DNA of 5,160 bases from an uncultured bacterium (GTDB lineage Bacteria; Actinomycetota; Coriobacteriia; Coriobacteriales; Eggerthellaceae), in contig CALADF010000005.1 of assembly GCA_937890835.1 (NCBI GenBank), positions 1-5,160 on the forward strand, given 5' to 3'. Positions within the stretch are counted from its first letter, which is position 1. The number at the start of each line of letters is the position of its first letter. The position numbers and the translations under genes are program-made. This document shows, piece after piece, positions 1-4,532 of this stretch. Below the pieces are notes generated by a model. The model had not been told where the DNA came from, made no database searches, and was given only the letters and a program-made list of their open reading frames with translations.

Positions 1-8
1 CTCCACCA
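1..8 (+). tRNA. Possible 3' end of a tRNA-Ala or tmRNA gene (attachment site edge)
   Basis: The window opens with CTCCACCA, which is how E. coli tRNA-Ala and tmRNA (ssrA) genes end, CCA included. A textbook intrinsic terminator in the same orientation begins 12 nt later, and an integrase gene sits immediately beside it. Eight bases alone would be weak evidence; the combination makes a tRNA or tmRNA 3' end used as an attachment site plausible. The body of the RNA gene lies outside the window, so its identity cannot be stated. Confidence 0.45.
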
Positions 9-1449
9 TAGGAGAATTAGGCGAACTGTTAACCTCGGTTGACGGTTCGCCTTTTTTCTTTGCTGGCGTGAAATCATCGCCATAAGAGTCAAAGGCGAAA
101 TACACCCTCACTTCATCACGGCCGATTTCCGCGAATCGAACGAAAGTGCTCAGGATCACTTCTGGCGTCAGCTCTTCGGCGGCGTCATCGAGCCACAGCA
201 TCAGTTCGTCAACACCGACCGTGAACTCTTCCTGTGCTTCGGCGATACGCAGCTCGGCTTCAAGCTCGCTTCTGCGGCGCTGCAATTCTTCGGTTCGCTC
301 CCTTCCGCCGGGAGGGGCTATACCGTTCTCGATCGCTTGCCAAATACGCTCAAATGTTCTGTCGATGCGCTTGATCTCTTTTTTGATTGCGTAAGTCGGC
401 GATTCCTTTTCGGGCTGCTCGGCAGCGCCTGCCGCCATACACGACGCAATGCGCTTGCGTACGTCATCGCGAGCGACTGCCTGCAATGTTAGGTCACAAA
501 CGGCATCTTCAACGAGGTCTCGCCTTATTGTGCGGCGGCACTTGCGACACCGGTAATAATGGTAAACGGAGCCGGTGCAAGATGTGCCGCTTGTGCCACT
601 CATGGGCATTCCGCACTTTGAGCAATAAAGCTTGCCGGAAAGCGGGAACTCTACCGCAGAGTCGAACTTTCTACGCGGTTTGCTCTTGCTCGCAAGAATG
701 CTGTTGATCATGTCCTGATCTGTTTGAGACCATATGGCTGGCATTCCATCTTGAACCTCGTGACCAGCGTACTTGTAAGTTCCGGCGTTCTGCGGCCGCT
801 TCAACATCTTTGTAACGGTGTCCTGATTAAACTTCGCACCTCTCTTGCTGCGTTCATGCGCTACTTCCCTAACGATGTCGGCAACCGAGTGACCGGCGAA
901 CAGCAAGTTTTTCATACGCTGCAACACACTCGCTTCGTGCTCGTTGACAACGTAACGACCCTCTACAATATCCCAGCCGTACAGCGTGCGACCGTTAGCC
1001 ATGCACCGTGCGGCGTTTTTCTGGATACCATCCCTGATACGCTCGCTATCGATGGCGCTCTCCCATTCGGCGAGGACTTCGAGCATGCCCAGTTGCAGAA
1101 CACCGCTCGAACCGCTCGCGATCTCCTCACCGGCATACAGGATCTCGACACCGGCCTTGCGTAGCATGATTCTCGCGAGCGCCATTTCATCGCGGTTGCG
1201 CATGATACGCGTGACCTTGTAAATCACCACATAATCGAATAAACCTTTTTCGGCATCGCGCATCATTTTTTGGAACTGCGCGCGATCCGTGTTCCGCCCG
1301 GTCTGGGCATAGTCGCAGTATTCGCGCACGACCTGCAACCCCTCGCGCTCGCAATAGTCGCGCGAGTTCTCAATCTGAATCTCGATGCTCTCGGAACGCT
1401 GGTTGTGCGAGCTGAAGCGCGCGTATATGGCCGCTCGGTTCTTCACCAT
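1..1449 (-). CDS. Large serine recombinase (integrase), 3' end beyond the window
   Basis: This is a site-specific DNA recombinase expected to integrate and excise the element; 483 codons are visible with no stop. The N-terminal catalytic domain (about residues 5-145) has YARFS with Ser13 as the likely nucleophile, then TGRNTDRAQF (50-59), YKVTRIMRN (77-85) and the LEVLAEWESAIDSERIRDGI block. A Recombinase domain follows (about 155-250). Next are a zinc ribbon with C276-x2-C279 and C301-x2-C304, and a charged coiled coil (about 355-408). The ATG at 1449 is chosen because GAGGTG lies 8 nt upstream. The aspartate usual in the 'K-x-D-R' motif is Thr80 here. The last about 20 residues are read antisense through a plus-strand terminator and a tRNA-like CCA end. 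It is the last gene of the leftward operon. Family assignment is very secure; integrase rather than another recombinase role is inferred from position. Confidence 0.96.
   Translation of the reverse strand, partial: MVKNRAAIYARFSSHNQRSESIEIQIENSRDYCEREGLQVVREYCDYAQTGRNTDRAQFQKMMRDAEKGLFDYVVIYKVTRIMRNRDEMALARIMLRKAGVEILYAGEEIASGSSGVLQLGMLEVLAEWESAIDSERIRDGIQKNAARCMANGRTLYGWDIVEGRYVVNEHEASVLQRMKNLLFAGHSVADIVREVAHERSKRGAKFNQDTVTKMLKRPQNAGTYKYAGHEVQDGMPAIWSQTDQDMINSILASKSKPRRKFDSAVEFPLSGKLYCSKCGMPMSGTSGTSCTGSVYHYYRCRKCRRTIRRDLVEDAVCDLTLQAVARDDVRKRIASCMAAGAAEQPEKESPTYAIKKEIKRIDRTFERIWQAIENGIAPPGGRERTEELQRRRSELEAELRIAEAQEEFTVGVDELMLWLDDAAEELTPEVILSTFVRFAEIGRDEVRVYFAFDSYGDDFTPAKKKGEPSTEVNSSPNSPMVE
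20..61 (+). terminator. Strong intrinsic terminator, plus strand
   Basis: A 7-bp stem GGCGAAC/GTTCGCC (20-26 with 45-51) is extended by GTTAACC/GGTTGAC (28-34 with 37-43, one G-T wobble) across one T-G pair. The tight loop is followed by TTTTTTCTTT (52-61). It points rightward, away from the CCA end at 1-8, so it probably ends a tRNA or tmRNA transcript entering from the left. It lies wholly inside the antisense recombinase reading frame and also protects that gene from converging transcription. Confidence 0.85.
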
Positions 1450-1463
1450 GCTAAAATCACCTC
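1450..1463 (-). promoter_or_regulatory. Ribosome binding site of the recombinase
   Basis: On the minus strand GAGGTG (1463-1458) lies 8 nt before the ATG at 1449. This fixes the recombinase start and rules out starts further inside the catalytic domain. Confidence 0.85.
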
Positions 1464-1470
1464 TTGAAGC

Positions 1471-1488
1471 GAGCACTGCCAAGTGCTC
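1471..1488. repeat. Perfect inverted repeat before the recombinase
   Basis: GAGCACT-GCCA-AGTGCTC forms a perfect 7-bp dyad with a 4-base spacer. On the minus strand it lies just upstream of the recombinase ribosome binding site. It could be a protein-binding operator, or an RNA hairpin affecting translation of the recombinase. It has no following T-run, so it is not an intrinsic terminator. Confidence 0.6.
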
Positions 1489-1500
1489 AATTCGACCTAT

Positions 1501-1537
1501 GCCCCGCGCACGCGACCGCCAAGAAGCAGCGCGGGGC
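1501..1537. repeat. GC-rich inverted repeat between membrane gene and recombinase
   Basis: GCCCCGCGC (1501-1509) and GCGCGGGGC (1529-1537) are perfect 9-bp complements separated by 19 bases. The hairpin lies in the 95-base gap after the membrane gene stop. On the minus strand it is followed by ATAGG rather than a T-run. On the plus strand a weak CTCTTCATTT follows. It may slow or attenuate transcription from the repressor operon into the recombinase, or stabilise the upstream message end. Confidence 0.55.
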
Positions 1538-1544
1538 TCTTCAT

Positions 1545-1994
1545 TTACCTTCCCGCTATTCTTTCAAGTCTCTTTCTTCTCCAAGGCTTCCGTAGGTATC
1601 TCCGCCACTCGTTCGAAAGCTGGTAATAGCTGCCGCTACCTACGTAATCAAGCGGATCTGAGAAGACAAACACATTCAGGCCGAGTTCCTTTACCCCCAT
1701 TATCTCGTTGCTGTATGCGCCCATTGGGATCATGCCATTCGCTTCGAGCGCTTGAAGCATGGCGGATGCAAGACCTTCGCTCGCCCCGCCCATAAACAGC
1801 GTCTTCACAGGACGCTTGAGCCTGTATCGCATGCGAGCATAAGAGGTGGTCCATCCAAGCACGAAGCTTGCGGAAAAGACCGCGAATGTCCACCAGAAGA
1901 GCGGTTCGGCGTTCCCCTCTACCATCTGGTCAACAGCCCACTGAAGATTGAGCGCCTGAAGAACACTGAGCATGAAATCAGTGAAATCAATCAT
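1545..1994 (-). CDS. One-span membrane protein, possible superinfection-exclusion protein
   Basis: A 149-residue protein with one clear membrane segment (about 31-50: tryptophan- and phenylalanine-rich, ending VLGWTT). A basic stretch (54-64, many Arg/Lys) follows, so the larger C-terminal part should be cytoplasmic. The end, with SYYQLSNEWRRYL (122-134) followed by a very basic tail, resembles the hairpin-plus-helix end of a small winged-helix fold. N-terminal membrane anchor plus soluble C-terminal domain, and position between repressor and integrase, fit SieB-type superinfection exclusion. That function is inferred, and I recognise no diagnostic motif. The start follows GGAGG at 10 nt and lies 2 bases after the repressor stop, so translation is probably coupled. 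It would be made in the integrated state along with the repressor. Confidence 0.85.
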   Translation of the reverse strand: MIDFTDFMLSVLQALNLQWAVDQMVEGNAEPLFWWTFAVFSASFVLGWTTSYARMRYRLKRPVKTLFMGGASEGLASAMLQALEANGMIPMGAYSNEIMGVKELGLNVFVFSDPLDYVGSGSYYQLSNEWRRYLRKPWRRKRLERIAGR

Positions 1995-1996
1995 GC

Positions 1997-2374
1997 CTAC
2001 ATCGCCTCCCGCTTCTCGGTGGGAGATACAGCAAGCTTGGCAGCCTCTTTAGACTCGCCCGCTGCTGCGCGGGCGGTCATGGCTATGTTCTGCTGCCATT
2101 GCGGCGTGCTCTCGCGGTAGCAACCTACTATTTCGCGCTCTTCAGAAGTTAAGCGCTCGCCGTTGTCTTCTCGCGGGTGGTCTTCGTACCAGCCGAGAAT
2201 GTCGTTTGGCGTGCATCCTAGGGCTACTGCGCAGTTCCATACCTGTTCAGCGTTTGGCAAAGATTCCCCACGTTCCCATGAGCCTATAGTGCGAAGAGAA
2301 ACACCAACTGAAGTAGCAAACTCAGTCTGGGAAATGTGCAGCTTCTTTCTCAAAGCCTTAATTGAAAGCTCCAC
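1997..2374 (-). CDS. Short Xre/CI-like phage repressor, GTG start
   Basis: A 125-residue transcription regulator expected to bind the divergent promoter region and hold the rightward genes silent. A helix-turn-helix of the Xre/Cro-CI type covers about residues 5-60, with SQTEFATSVGVS and the recognition-helix end SWERG (32-36). A linker and a helical tail (about 75-106, starting LTSEERE) may mediate dimerisation. There is no LexA/CI-type Ser-Lys protease domain, so classical RecA-driven self-cleavage is not expected. I chose GTG at 2374 because a perfect TAGGAGG (2387-2381) lies 6 nt upstream. The longer ATG form from 2404 would place that ribosome site inside the coding region and would start inside the likely promoter/leader. 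It is the first gene of the leftward operon. Confidence 0.92.
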   Translation of the reverse strand: MELSIKALRKKLHISQTEFATSVGVSLRTIGSWERGESLPNAEQVWNCAVALGCTPNDILGWYEDHPREDNGERLTSEEREIVGCYRESTPQWQQNIAMTARAAAGESKEAAKLAVSPTEKREAM

Positions 2375-2380
2375 CCTGCA

Positions 2381-2387
2381 CCTCCTA
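2381..2387 (-). promoter_or_regulatory. Ribosome binding site deciding the repressor GTG start
   Basis: TAGGAGG on the minus strand is followed after 6 nt by GTG (2374-2372). The in-frame ATG at 2404 has no comparable site, so the 10 upstream codons are rejected. Confidence 0.88.
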
Positions 2388-2407
2388 ATAGCAACCTTCT
2401 GCAACGA

Positions 2408-2436
2408 ATTCTAATTCATGGAAAGAGAATAGGCAA
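2408..2436 (-). promoter_or_regulatory. Leftward promoter for the repressor operon
   Basis: On the minus strand TTGCCT (2436-2431) and TAGAAT (2413-2408) are separated by exactly 17 bp, close to the sigma-70 consensus. A start near 2400 would give a short leader before the GTG at 2374. One AATAGGCA copy overlaps its -35 box, so the repressor may regulate itself here. Confidence 0.75.
2428..2435. promoter_or_regulatory. Putative operator, AATAGGCA copy 1
   Basis: First copy of an exact 8-bp direct repeat in the divergent promoter region. It overlaps the -35 box of the leftward promoter. It also lies in a wider interrupted dyad, with AGAGAA (2424-2429) and TAGG (2430-2433) facing CCTA (2444-2447) and TTCTCT (2451-2456). 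Confidence 0.5.
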
Positions 2437-2455
2437 ACTTTTTCCTAGTTTTCTC

Positions 2456-2483
2456 TTGCAATAGGCAGGAACTCGCTTATACT
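2456..2483 (+). promoter_or_regulatory. Rightward early promoter
   Basis: TTGCAA (2456-2461), a 16-bp spacer and TATACT (2478-2483) make a good sigma-70-type promoter. It faces the Cro-like gene and the early operon. The two divergent -35 boxes are only about 20 bp apart, so one protein complex could control both. Confidence 0.75.
2460..2467. promoter_or_regulatory. Putative operator, AATAGGCA copy 2
   Basis: Second exact copy of the 8-bp repeat, 32 bp (about three helical turns) from the first. It overlaps the end of the rightward -35 box and the spacer, so binding here should block the early promoter. Confidence 0.5.
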
Positions 2484-2531
2484 GCTAGAGGTGTTAGGAA
2501 GATATCTGCCACTTTAAGGGGGTGAACAAGC

Positions 2532-2747
2532 ATGGGATTCAATAAGGATGCTTTCGCCGCGAAGCTGCGCGGTCGCATGGCAGAGCTTGACATGACGCGC
2601 GCTGAGGTCGCGGAAGCGACGGGGCTTTCCGAGGATGCAGTGAACAAGTACGCCCGCGGCGTATACGTTCCGGGAGCTGACAAGGTCGTTGCGCTCGCGG
2701 AGGTTCTGAAATGCGACCCGAACACGCTCATGTGCTGGGGAGAGTGA
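2532..2747 (+). CDS. Cro-like Xre-family regulator
   Basis: A 71-residue protein that is almost entirely a helix-turn-helix domain: helix 1 about 6-19, helix 2 about 22-29, turn, and recognition helix about 33-42 (SEDAVNKYARG). AAGGGGGTG sits 7 nt before the ATG. As the first gene under the rightward promoter and opposite a repressor, it fits a Cro-type antagonist or early-gene regulator. Its C-terminus (CDPNTLMCWGE) parallels the end of the repressor HTH (CTPNDILGWYED). This suggests the two regulators share ancestry and may recognise related operators. Family call is secure; the Cro role is inferred from position. Confidence 0.92.
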   Translation: MGFNKDAFAAKLRGRMAELDMTRAEVAEATGLSEDAVNKYARGVYVPGADKVVALAEVLKCDPNTLMCWGE

Positions 2748-2795
2748 CGCCCTCAGACCGGCAACGCGTACGCAACCGGCGCCGGTCGTTGGGCG
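2748..2795. repeat. Two-part long inverted repeat right after the Cro-like stop
   Basis: CGCCC (2748-2752) pairs with GGGCG (2791-2795), and GACCGGC (2756-2762) pairs with GCCGGTC (2781-2787). Matching 3-base interruptions separate the two parts on both sides. The loop itself ends in the palindrome ACCGGCGCCGGT (2775-2786), which can form an alternative fold. No T-run follows directly. Confidence 0.6.
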
Positions 2796-2850
2796 GGGCT
2801 TTGTTCCCCAAAGGCACGGGTCTTCGGTGATCACTCCGTCACCTCGCCGT

Positions 2851-2873
2851 CGGGCGTTGCGTCGCCCGCTTTT
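2851..2873 (+). terminator. Candidate weak intrinsic terminator or attenuator
   Basis: CGGGCG (2851-2856) and CGCCCG (2863-2868) form a 6-bp GC-only stem with a 6-base loop, followed by CTTTT. The stem is strong but the T-run is short. It could partially stop the Cro-like transcript and lower expression of the genes downstream. Confidence 0.4.
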
Positions 2874-2929
2874 CGGCAGTGACTTAACGCAGCCCACGCG
2901 CTGGTGGCTCACCGCCTGAATGGGGGCCG

Positions 2930-2999
2930 GATGCTCAAAAGGTTGGTCGGTGCGACCACCCCCTTTCTGAGTGTGGAAGGGGTTCGGCTCTAGAGCATC
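2930..2999. repeat. Closed multi-stem structure
   Basis: GATGCTC (2930-2936) and GAGCATC (2993-2999) are perfect 7-bp complements enclosing 56 bases. Inside, AAAGG/CCTTT (2938-2942 with 2962-2966) and TGGTCG/CGACCA (2944-2949 with 2953-2958) stack into one long hairpin with a GTG loop. A remote closing stem around an inner hairpin resembles a folded RNA domain or a protein-binding DNA site. It does not fit a tRNA cloverleaf. Confidence 0.55.
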
Positions 3000-3003
3000 G
3001 CGT

Positions 3004-3033
3004 TTCCATTCTAACAATTACCGTGCGTATAAG
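3004..3033 (+). promoter_or_regulatory. Weak secondary promoter candidate
   Basis: TATAAG (3028-3033) is a fair -10 box, preceded by TTCCAT (3004-3009) at 18 bp, which is a poor -35. It lies just upstream of the small membrane gene and after the candidate attenuator, so it could restart transcription. Low certainty. Confidence 0.25.
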
Positions 3034-3063
3034 CACAGAACGCGAAACGAAGGAGGTTCGCAG

Positions 3064-3234
3064 ATGCTCGCTCTCGGCATCGTTCTTATCATCATCGCGC
3101 TGTTCAGCCCCGTGACCGTACCGACGTTCGTCATCTGGCTCATCGGTATAGGCGCGCTGGGCTTCTGGATGGGCAGGAGCGCCGCGGAACCCATGAAGAA
3201 ATCGGAGGTATCTGAGTATGGAGACAAGTACTAA
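3064..3234 (+). CDS. 56-residue two-span membrane protein
   Basis: A small hydrophobic protein with two predicted membrane segments (about 2-14 and 19-37) joined by a short SPVTVP turn. A soluble tail rich in Lys, Glu and Ser follows. The ATG at 3064 is preceded by a perfect AAGGAGG, so a longer reading from 2971 across the structured leader is rejected. The ribosome site lies in the loop of a 5-bp GCGAA/TTCGC hairpin (3042-3046 with 3057-3061). It may be an early phage membrane factor or small toxin-like protein, but nothing in the sequence settles the function. It overlaps the next ATG (3218) by 17 bases. Confidence 0.75.
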   Translation: MLALGIVLIIIALFSPVTVPTFVIWLIGIGALGFWMGRSAAEPMKKSEVSEYGDKY

Positions 3235-3658
3235 GGCCGTTGGCTCTGGGGGTGGTCTTGCGGATGCGGGAGCCGTGCGGCTCGCTGGACGCCGCGCAAC
3301 GGGCTTTCTACCGCAGGGTGACGGCCCTCGTTACCGAGTGGTGGACGCGAAGGAAGATGCCCGCCCGGTGTTGCAGCACCAAGCGGGCGCGTCAAGTGGG
3401 ACTAACCAATCGACAGATGACATTTTAACGCTCGGCGCGCGCTGGAAGCGCTGTGGTTTATGCGCGCTCGCGGTCGGGACCGTCACGGGGATCATCCCGC
3501 TCGCCGCCGCCGAGCTTGTCGCCGATGCGCTCACCGGCGCTCTCATGTCGCTCGAATCCGCCATAGGATCAGGCGCGATGGCGGCTCTCGGCATCGGCGC
3601 GTGCGCCGCAGCCATCATCGCGTGCATGGCGTACCTGTTCAAGCTGGTGGAGCGATGA
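3218..3658 (+). CDS. Two-span membrane protein with doubtful N-terminal part
   Basis: Read from the ATG at 3218 (CGGAGGT 8 nt upstream) this is 146 residues. The second half is convincing: two hydrophobic segments (about 79-97 and 119-141), basic WKR before the first, and LVER at the end. By hand count third-position GC is about 83% over 3428-3655. The first 70 codons are different: third-position GC about 57%, Gly/Ala/Arg-rich, and lying in a region where another frame (3264-3428) looks more gene-like. No good ATG, GTG or TTG start exists between 3428 and the first membrane span. The true protein may therefore start at 3218, or be fused to the 3264 frame by a one-base slip at TTTT (3423-3426). 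Function unknown. Its stop overlaps the next start (ATGA). Confidence 0.55.
   Translation: METSTKAVGSGGGLADAGAVRLAGRRATGFLPQGDGPRYRVVDAKEDARPVLQHQAGASSGTNQSTDDILTLGARWKRCGLCALAVGTVTGIIPLAAAELVADALTGALMSLESAIGSGAMAALGIGACAAAIIACMAYLFKLVER
3264..3428 (+). CDS. 54-residue basic protein, or upstream part of a frameshifted membrane gene
   Basis: This frame lies inside the N-terminal part of the 3218 reading but is one base out of step. Its hand-counted third-position GC is about 76% against about 57% for the competing frame. The composition is protein-like: a helix-prone LDAAQRAFYRRVTALVTEWW followed by a basic, cysteine-containing stretch. GGGGGTGG lies 8 nt before the ATG at 3264; GTG 3252 and TTG 3240 are alternative starts. 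It stops with TAA directly at a TTTT run. One extra T would join it in frame to the membrane segments that follow. No family recognised. Confidence 0.45.
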   Translation: MREPCGSLDAAQRAFYRRVTALVTEWWTRRKMPARCCSTKRARQVGLTNRQMTF

Positions 3659-3873
3659 GCAATCCTTACCCAATAGTATGCCTCCATCGCGACTCAAATG
3701 GTTATTGGGTCGCGCGCATCGAGCAGGGCGCAAGGACGCCTGAGACCGGCTGCGTAGGCTCCGTCTTCAAGCGCGTGCGCTTGAACGTGCCGCCGACCGC
3801 GACCAGGGCTGAGGCCGAGCGCGCTTTGGGGTGCTACCTTCGCGCATGCAGGGGGCGCGGCAATGGACGTTGA
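3655..3873 (+). CDS. 72-residue hypothetical protein
   Basis: A small soluble protein. Residues 5-22 (PYPIVCLHRDSNGYWVAR) and 31-45 look like beta-strands, and a helix (about 51-65, AEAERALGCYLRAC) leads to an Arg/Gly-rich tail. The overall plan is reminiscent of tiny phage accessory proteins, but I do not recognise the family. It starts in an ATGA overlap with the stop of the preceding membrane gene, so translation is probably coupled; only a weak TGGAG precedes the start. The in-frame extension upstream is rejected because it reads as Arg/His-rich shadow of the membrane gene. It overlaps the following gene by 11 bases. Confidence 0.7.
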   Translation: MSNPYPIVCLHRDSNGYWVARIEQGARTPETGCVGSVFKRVRLNVPPTATRAEAERALGCYLRACRGRGNGR

Positions 3874-4264
3874 CGATTACACGCGCTCGCTCGAATCGGT
3901 CATGCGCGATGAAAGCAAGGCAAGACCGCTGCCGCTCAGGGTTCAGGATCATCGCGAGCTGTTCGACGAATGGTGCGCGCTCAACCCGCAAGCACTCAGG
4001 GAAATCGAGCTGACGGCGCTCGCGATATCGGCGCACGGAAAGCGCGTATCGACCAAATACCTCATAGAAAAGCAGAGGTATGAGGGGCGCTCGAAGCTCA
4101 ACCCGGTCACCTTCTACGATCTGAGCGGCCATGAGCACACCTATGGGATCAACAACACCATTACGCCGATGCTCGCGCGTTACCTGCTCGACCGCCACCC
4201 GGACATGGACATCGTAATCAAACACTCAATCTTCGATGAAAAGGAGAACAGCCATGAAGCGTAA
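3863..4264 (+). CDS. Conserved-looking small phage protein, 133 residues
   Basis: A soluble protein of unknown function. Residues 33-42 (LFDEWCALNP), the VSTKYLIEKQRY block (62-73) and the INNTITPMLARYLLDRHPDMD block (97-117) have spacing I recall from a widespread family of unnamed small phage proteins. In that family the order is 'F-x2-F-x3-NP', 'S-I-K-x-L-x-E-x2-R' and 'INN...AR-L...P-L'. That likeness is from memory and unchecked, and no activity is known to me. AGGGGGCG precedes the ATG. The gene overlaps its neighbours on both sides by 11 bases, as in a single early operon. Confidence 0.85.
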   Translation: MDVDDYTRSLESVMRDESKARPLPLRVQDHRELFDEWCALNPQALREIELTALAISAHGKRVSTKYLIEKQRYEGRSKLNPVTFYDLSGHEHTYGINNTITPMLARYLLDRHPDMDIVIKHSIFDEKENSHEA

Positions 4265-4532
4265 AGAGATCATCGACCTGATTGGTGAGGTCGGGGCAAA
4301 GACCTTCGTCACCTGCGGGAGCATGAAGCTTCTCAACAAGAAATCCGGCGCTGAGGTCGAAGTCGATATGCCCGCCGTCTTTTCGGTCGTGCGCGGAACC
4401 CTCGCCTGGGTCTGCACTCTTCTCGATGGCAGGGCTGACCCCGAGAAGAACACCGCAAAGCACCTGCAAGACCTGCTTGAATACATCGGCTCTTCAATCG
4501 CGCTCGACATCTCCGACGATGACGAGGACTAG
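4254..4532 (+). CDS. 92-residue acidic-tailed hypothetical protein
   Basis: A small, probably cytoplasmic protein: a basic N-terminal helix (MKRKEIIDLIGEVG), a short strand-rich middle (about 15-38), and a largely helical half (41-83). It ends in a very acidic tail (DISDDDED) that could mimic DNA or bind a basic partner. The ATG at 4254 is chosen because AAGGAG lies 7 nt upstream; the in-frame ATG at 4236 has no ribosome site. It overlaps the previous gene by 11 bases and the next by 14. I do not recognise a family. A single-strand-binding, inhibitor or DNA-mimic role is possible but unsupported beyond the charge pattern. Confidence 0.8.
   Translation: MKRKEIIDLIGEVGAKTFVTCGSMKLLNKKSGAEVEVDMPAVFSVVRGTLAWVCTLLDGRADPEKNTAKHLQDLLEYIGSSIALDISDDDED

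Larger units (their letters stand above)
2748..3063 (+). other. Gene-free, highly structured region after the Cro-like gene
   Basis: About 315 bases hold no convincing gene. The minus-strand open frame across it also covers the whole Cro-like gene and looks like a shadow. It is packed with inverted repeats: 2748-2795, 2795-2813, 2826-2843, 2851-2868 and a closed structure at 2930-2999. The first half is very GC-rich; the last 60 bases are less so and lead to a good ribosome site. It may be a long structured leader, an attenuator or a small RNA. I do not recognise a named RNA family. Confidence 0.6.

Noticed and set aside
146..1467. Several plus-strand open frames of 65-146 codons, for example 724-1164.
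   Set aside because: They lie antisense to the serine recombinase, whose frame carries clear motifs throughout. Their translations are low-complexity and show no domain or ribosome site.
2375..2404. Ten-codon N-terminal extension of the repressor from the ATG at 2404.
   Set aside because: The TAGGAGG site would fall inside it, and it would begin in the promoter leader. The GTG at 2374 is far better placed.
2930..2999. A tRNA-like gene, because of GGTTCG and a closing 7-bp stem.
   Set aside because: The other arms do not form a cloverleaf, and no anticodon stem or proper T-arm can be drawn.
2514..3017. Minus-strand 167-codon open frame.
   Set aside because: It overlaps the whole Cro-like gene and the hairpin-rich region, has no good ribosome site, and its protein shows no recognisable domain. 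High GC readily gives such shadows.
2748..3063. A conjugation origin (oriT) in the repeat-rich gap.
   Set aside because: No relaxase or mobilisation gene is in view, and the downstream genes are of phage type. The repeats alone cannot support it.
3460..3654. Upstream in-frame extension of the 72-residue protein.
   Set aside because: It reads as an Arg/His-rich repeat-like sequence, typical of a shifted frame of the GC-rich membrane gene.
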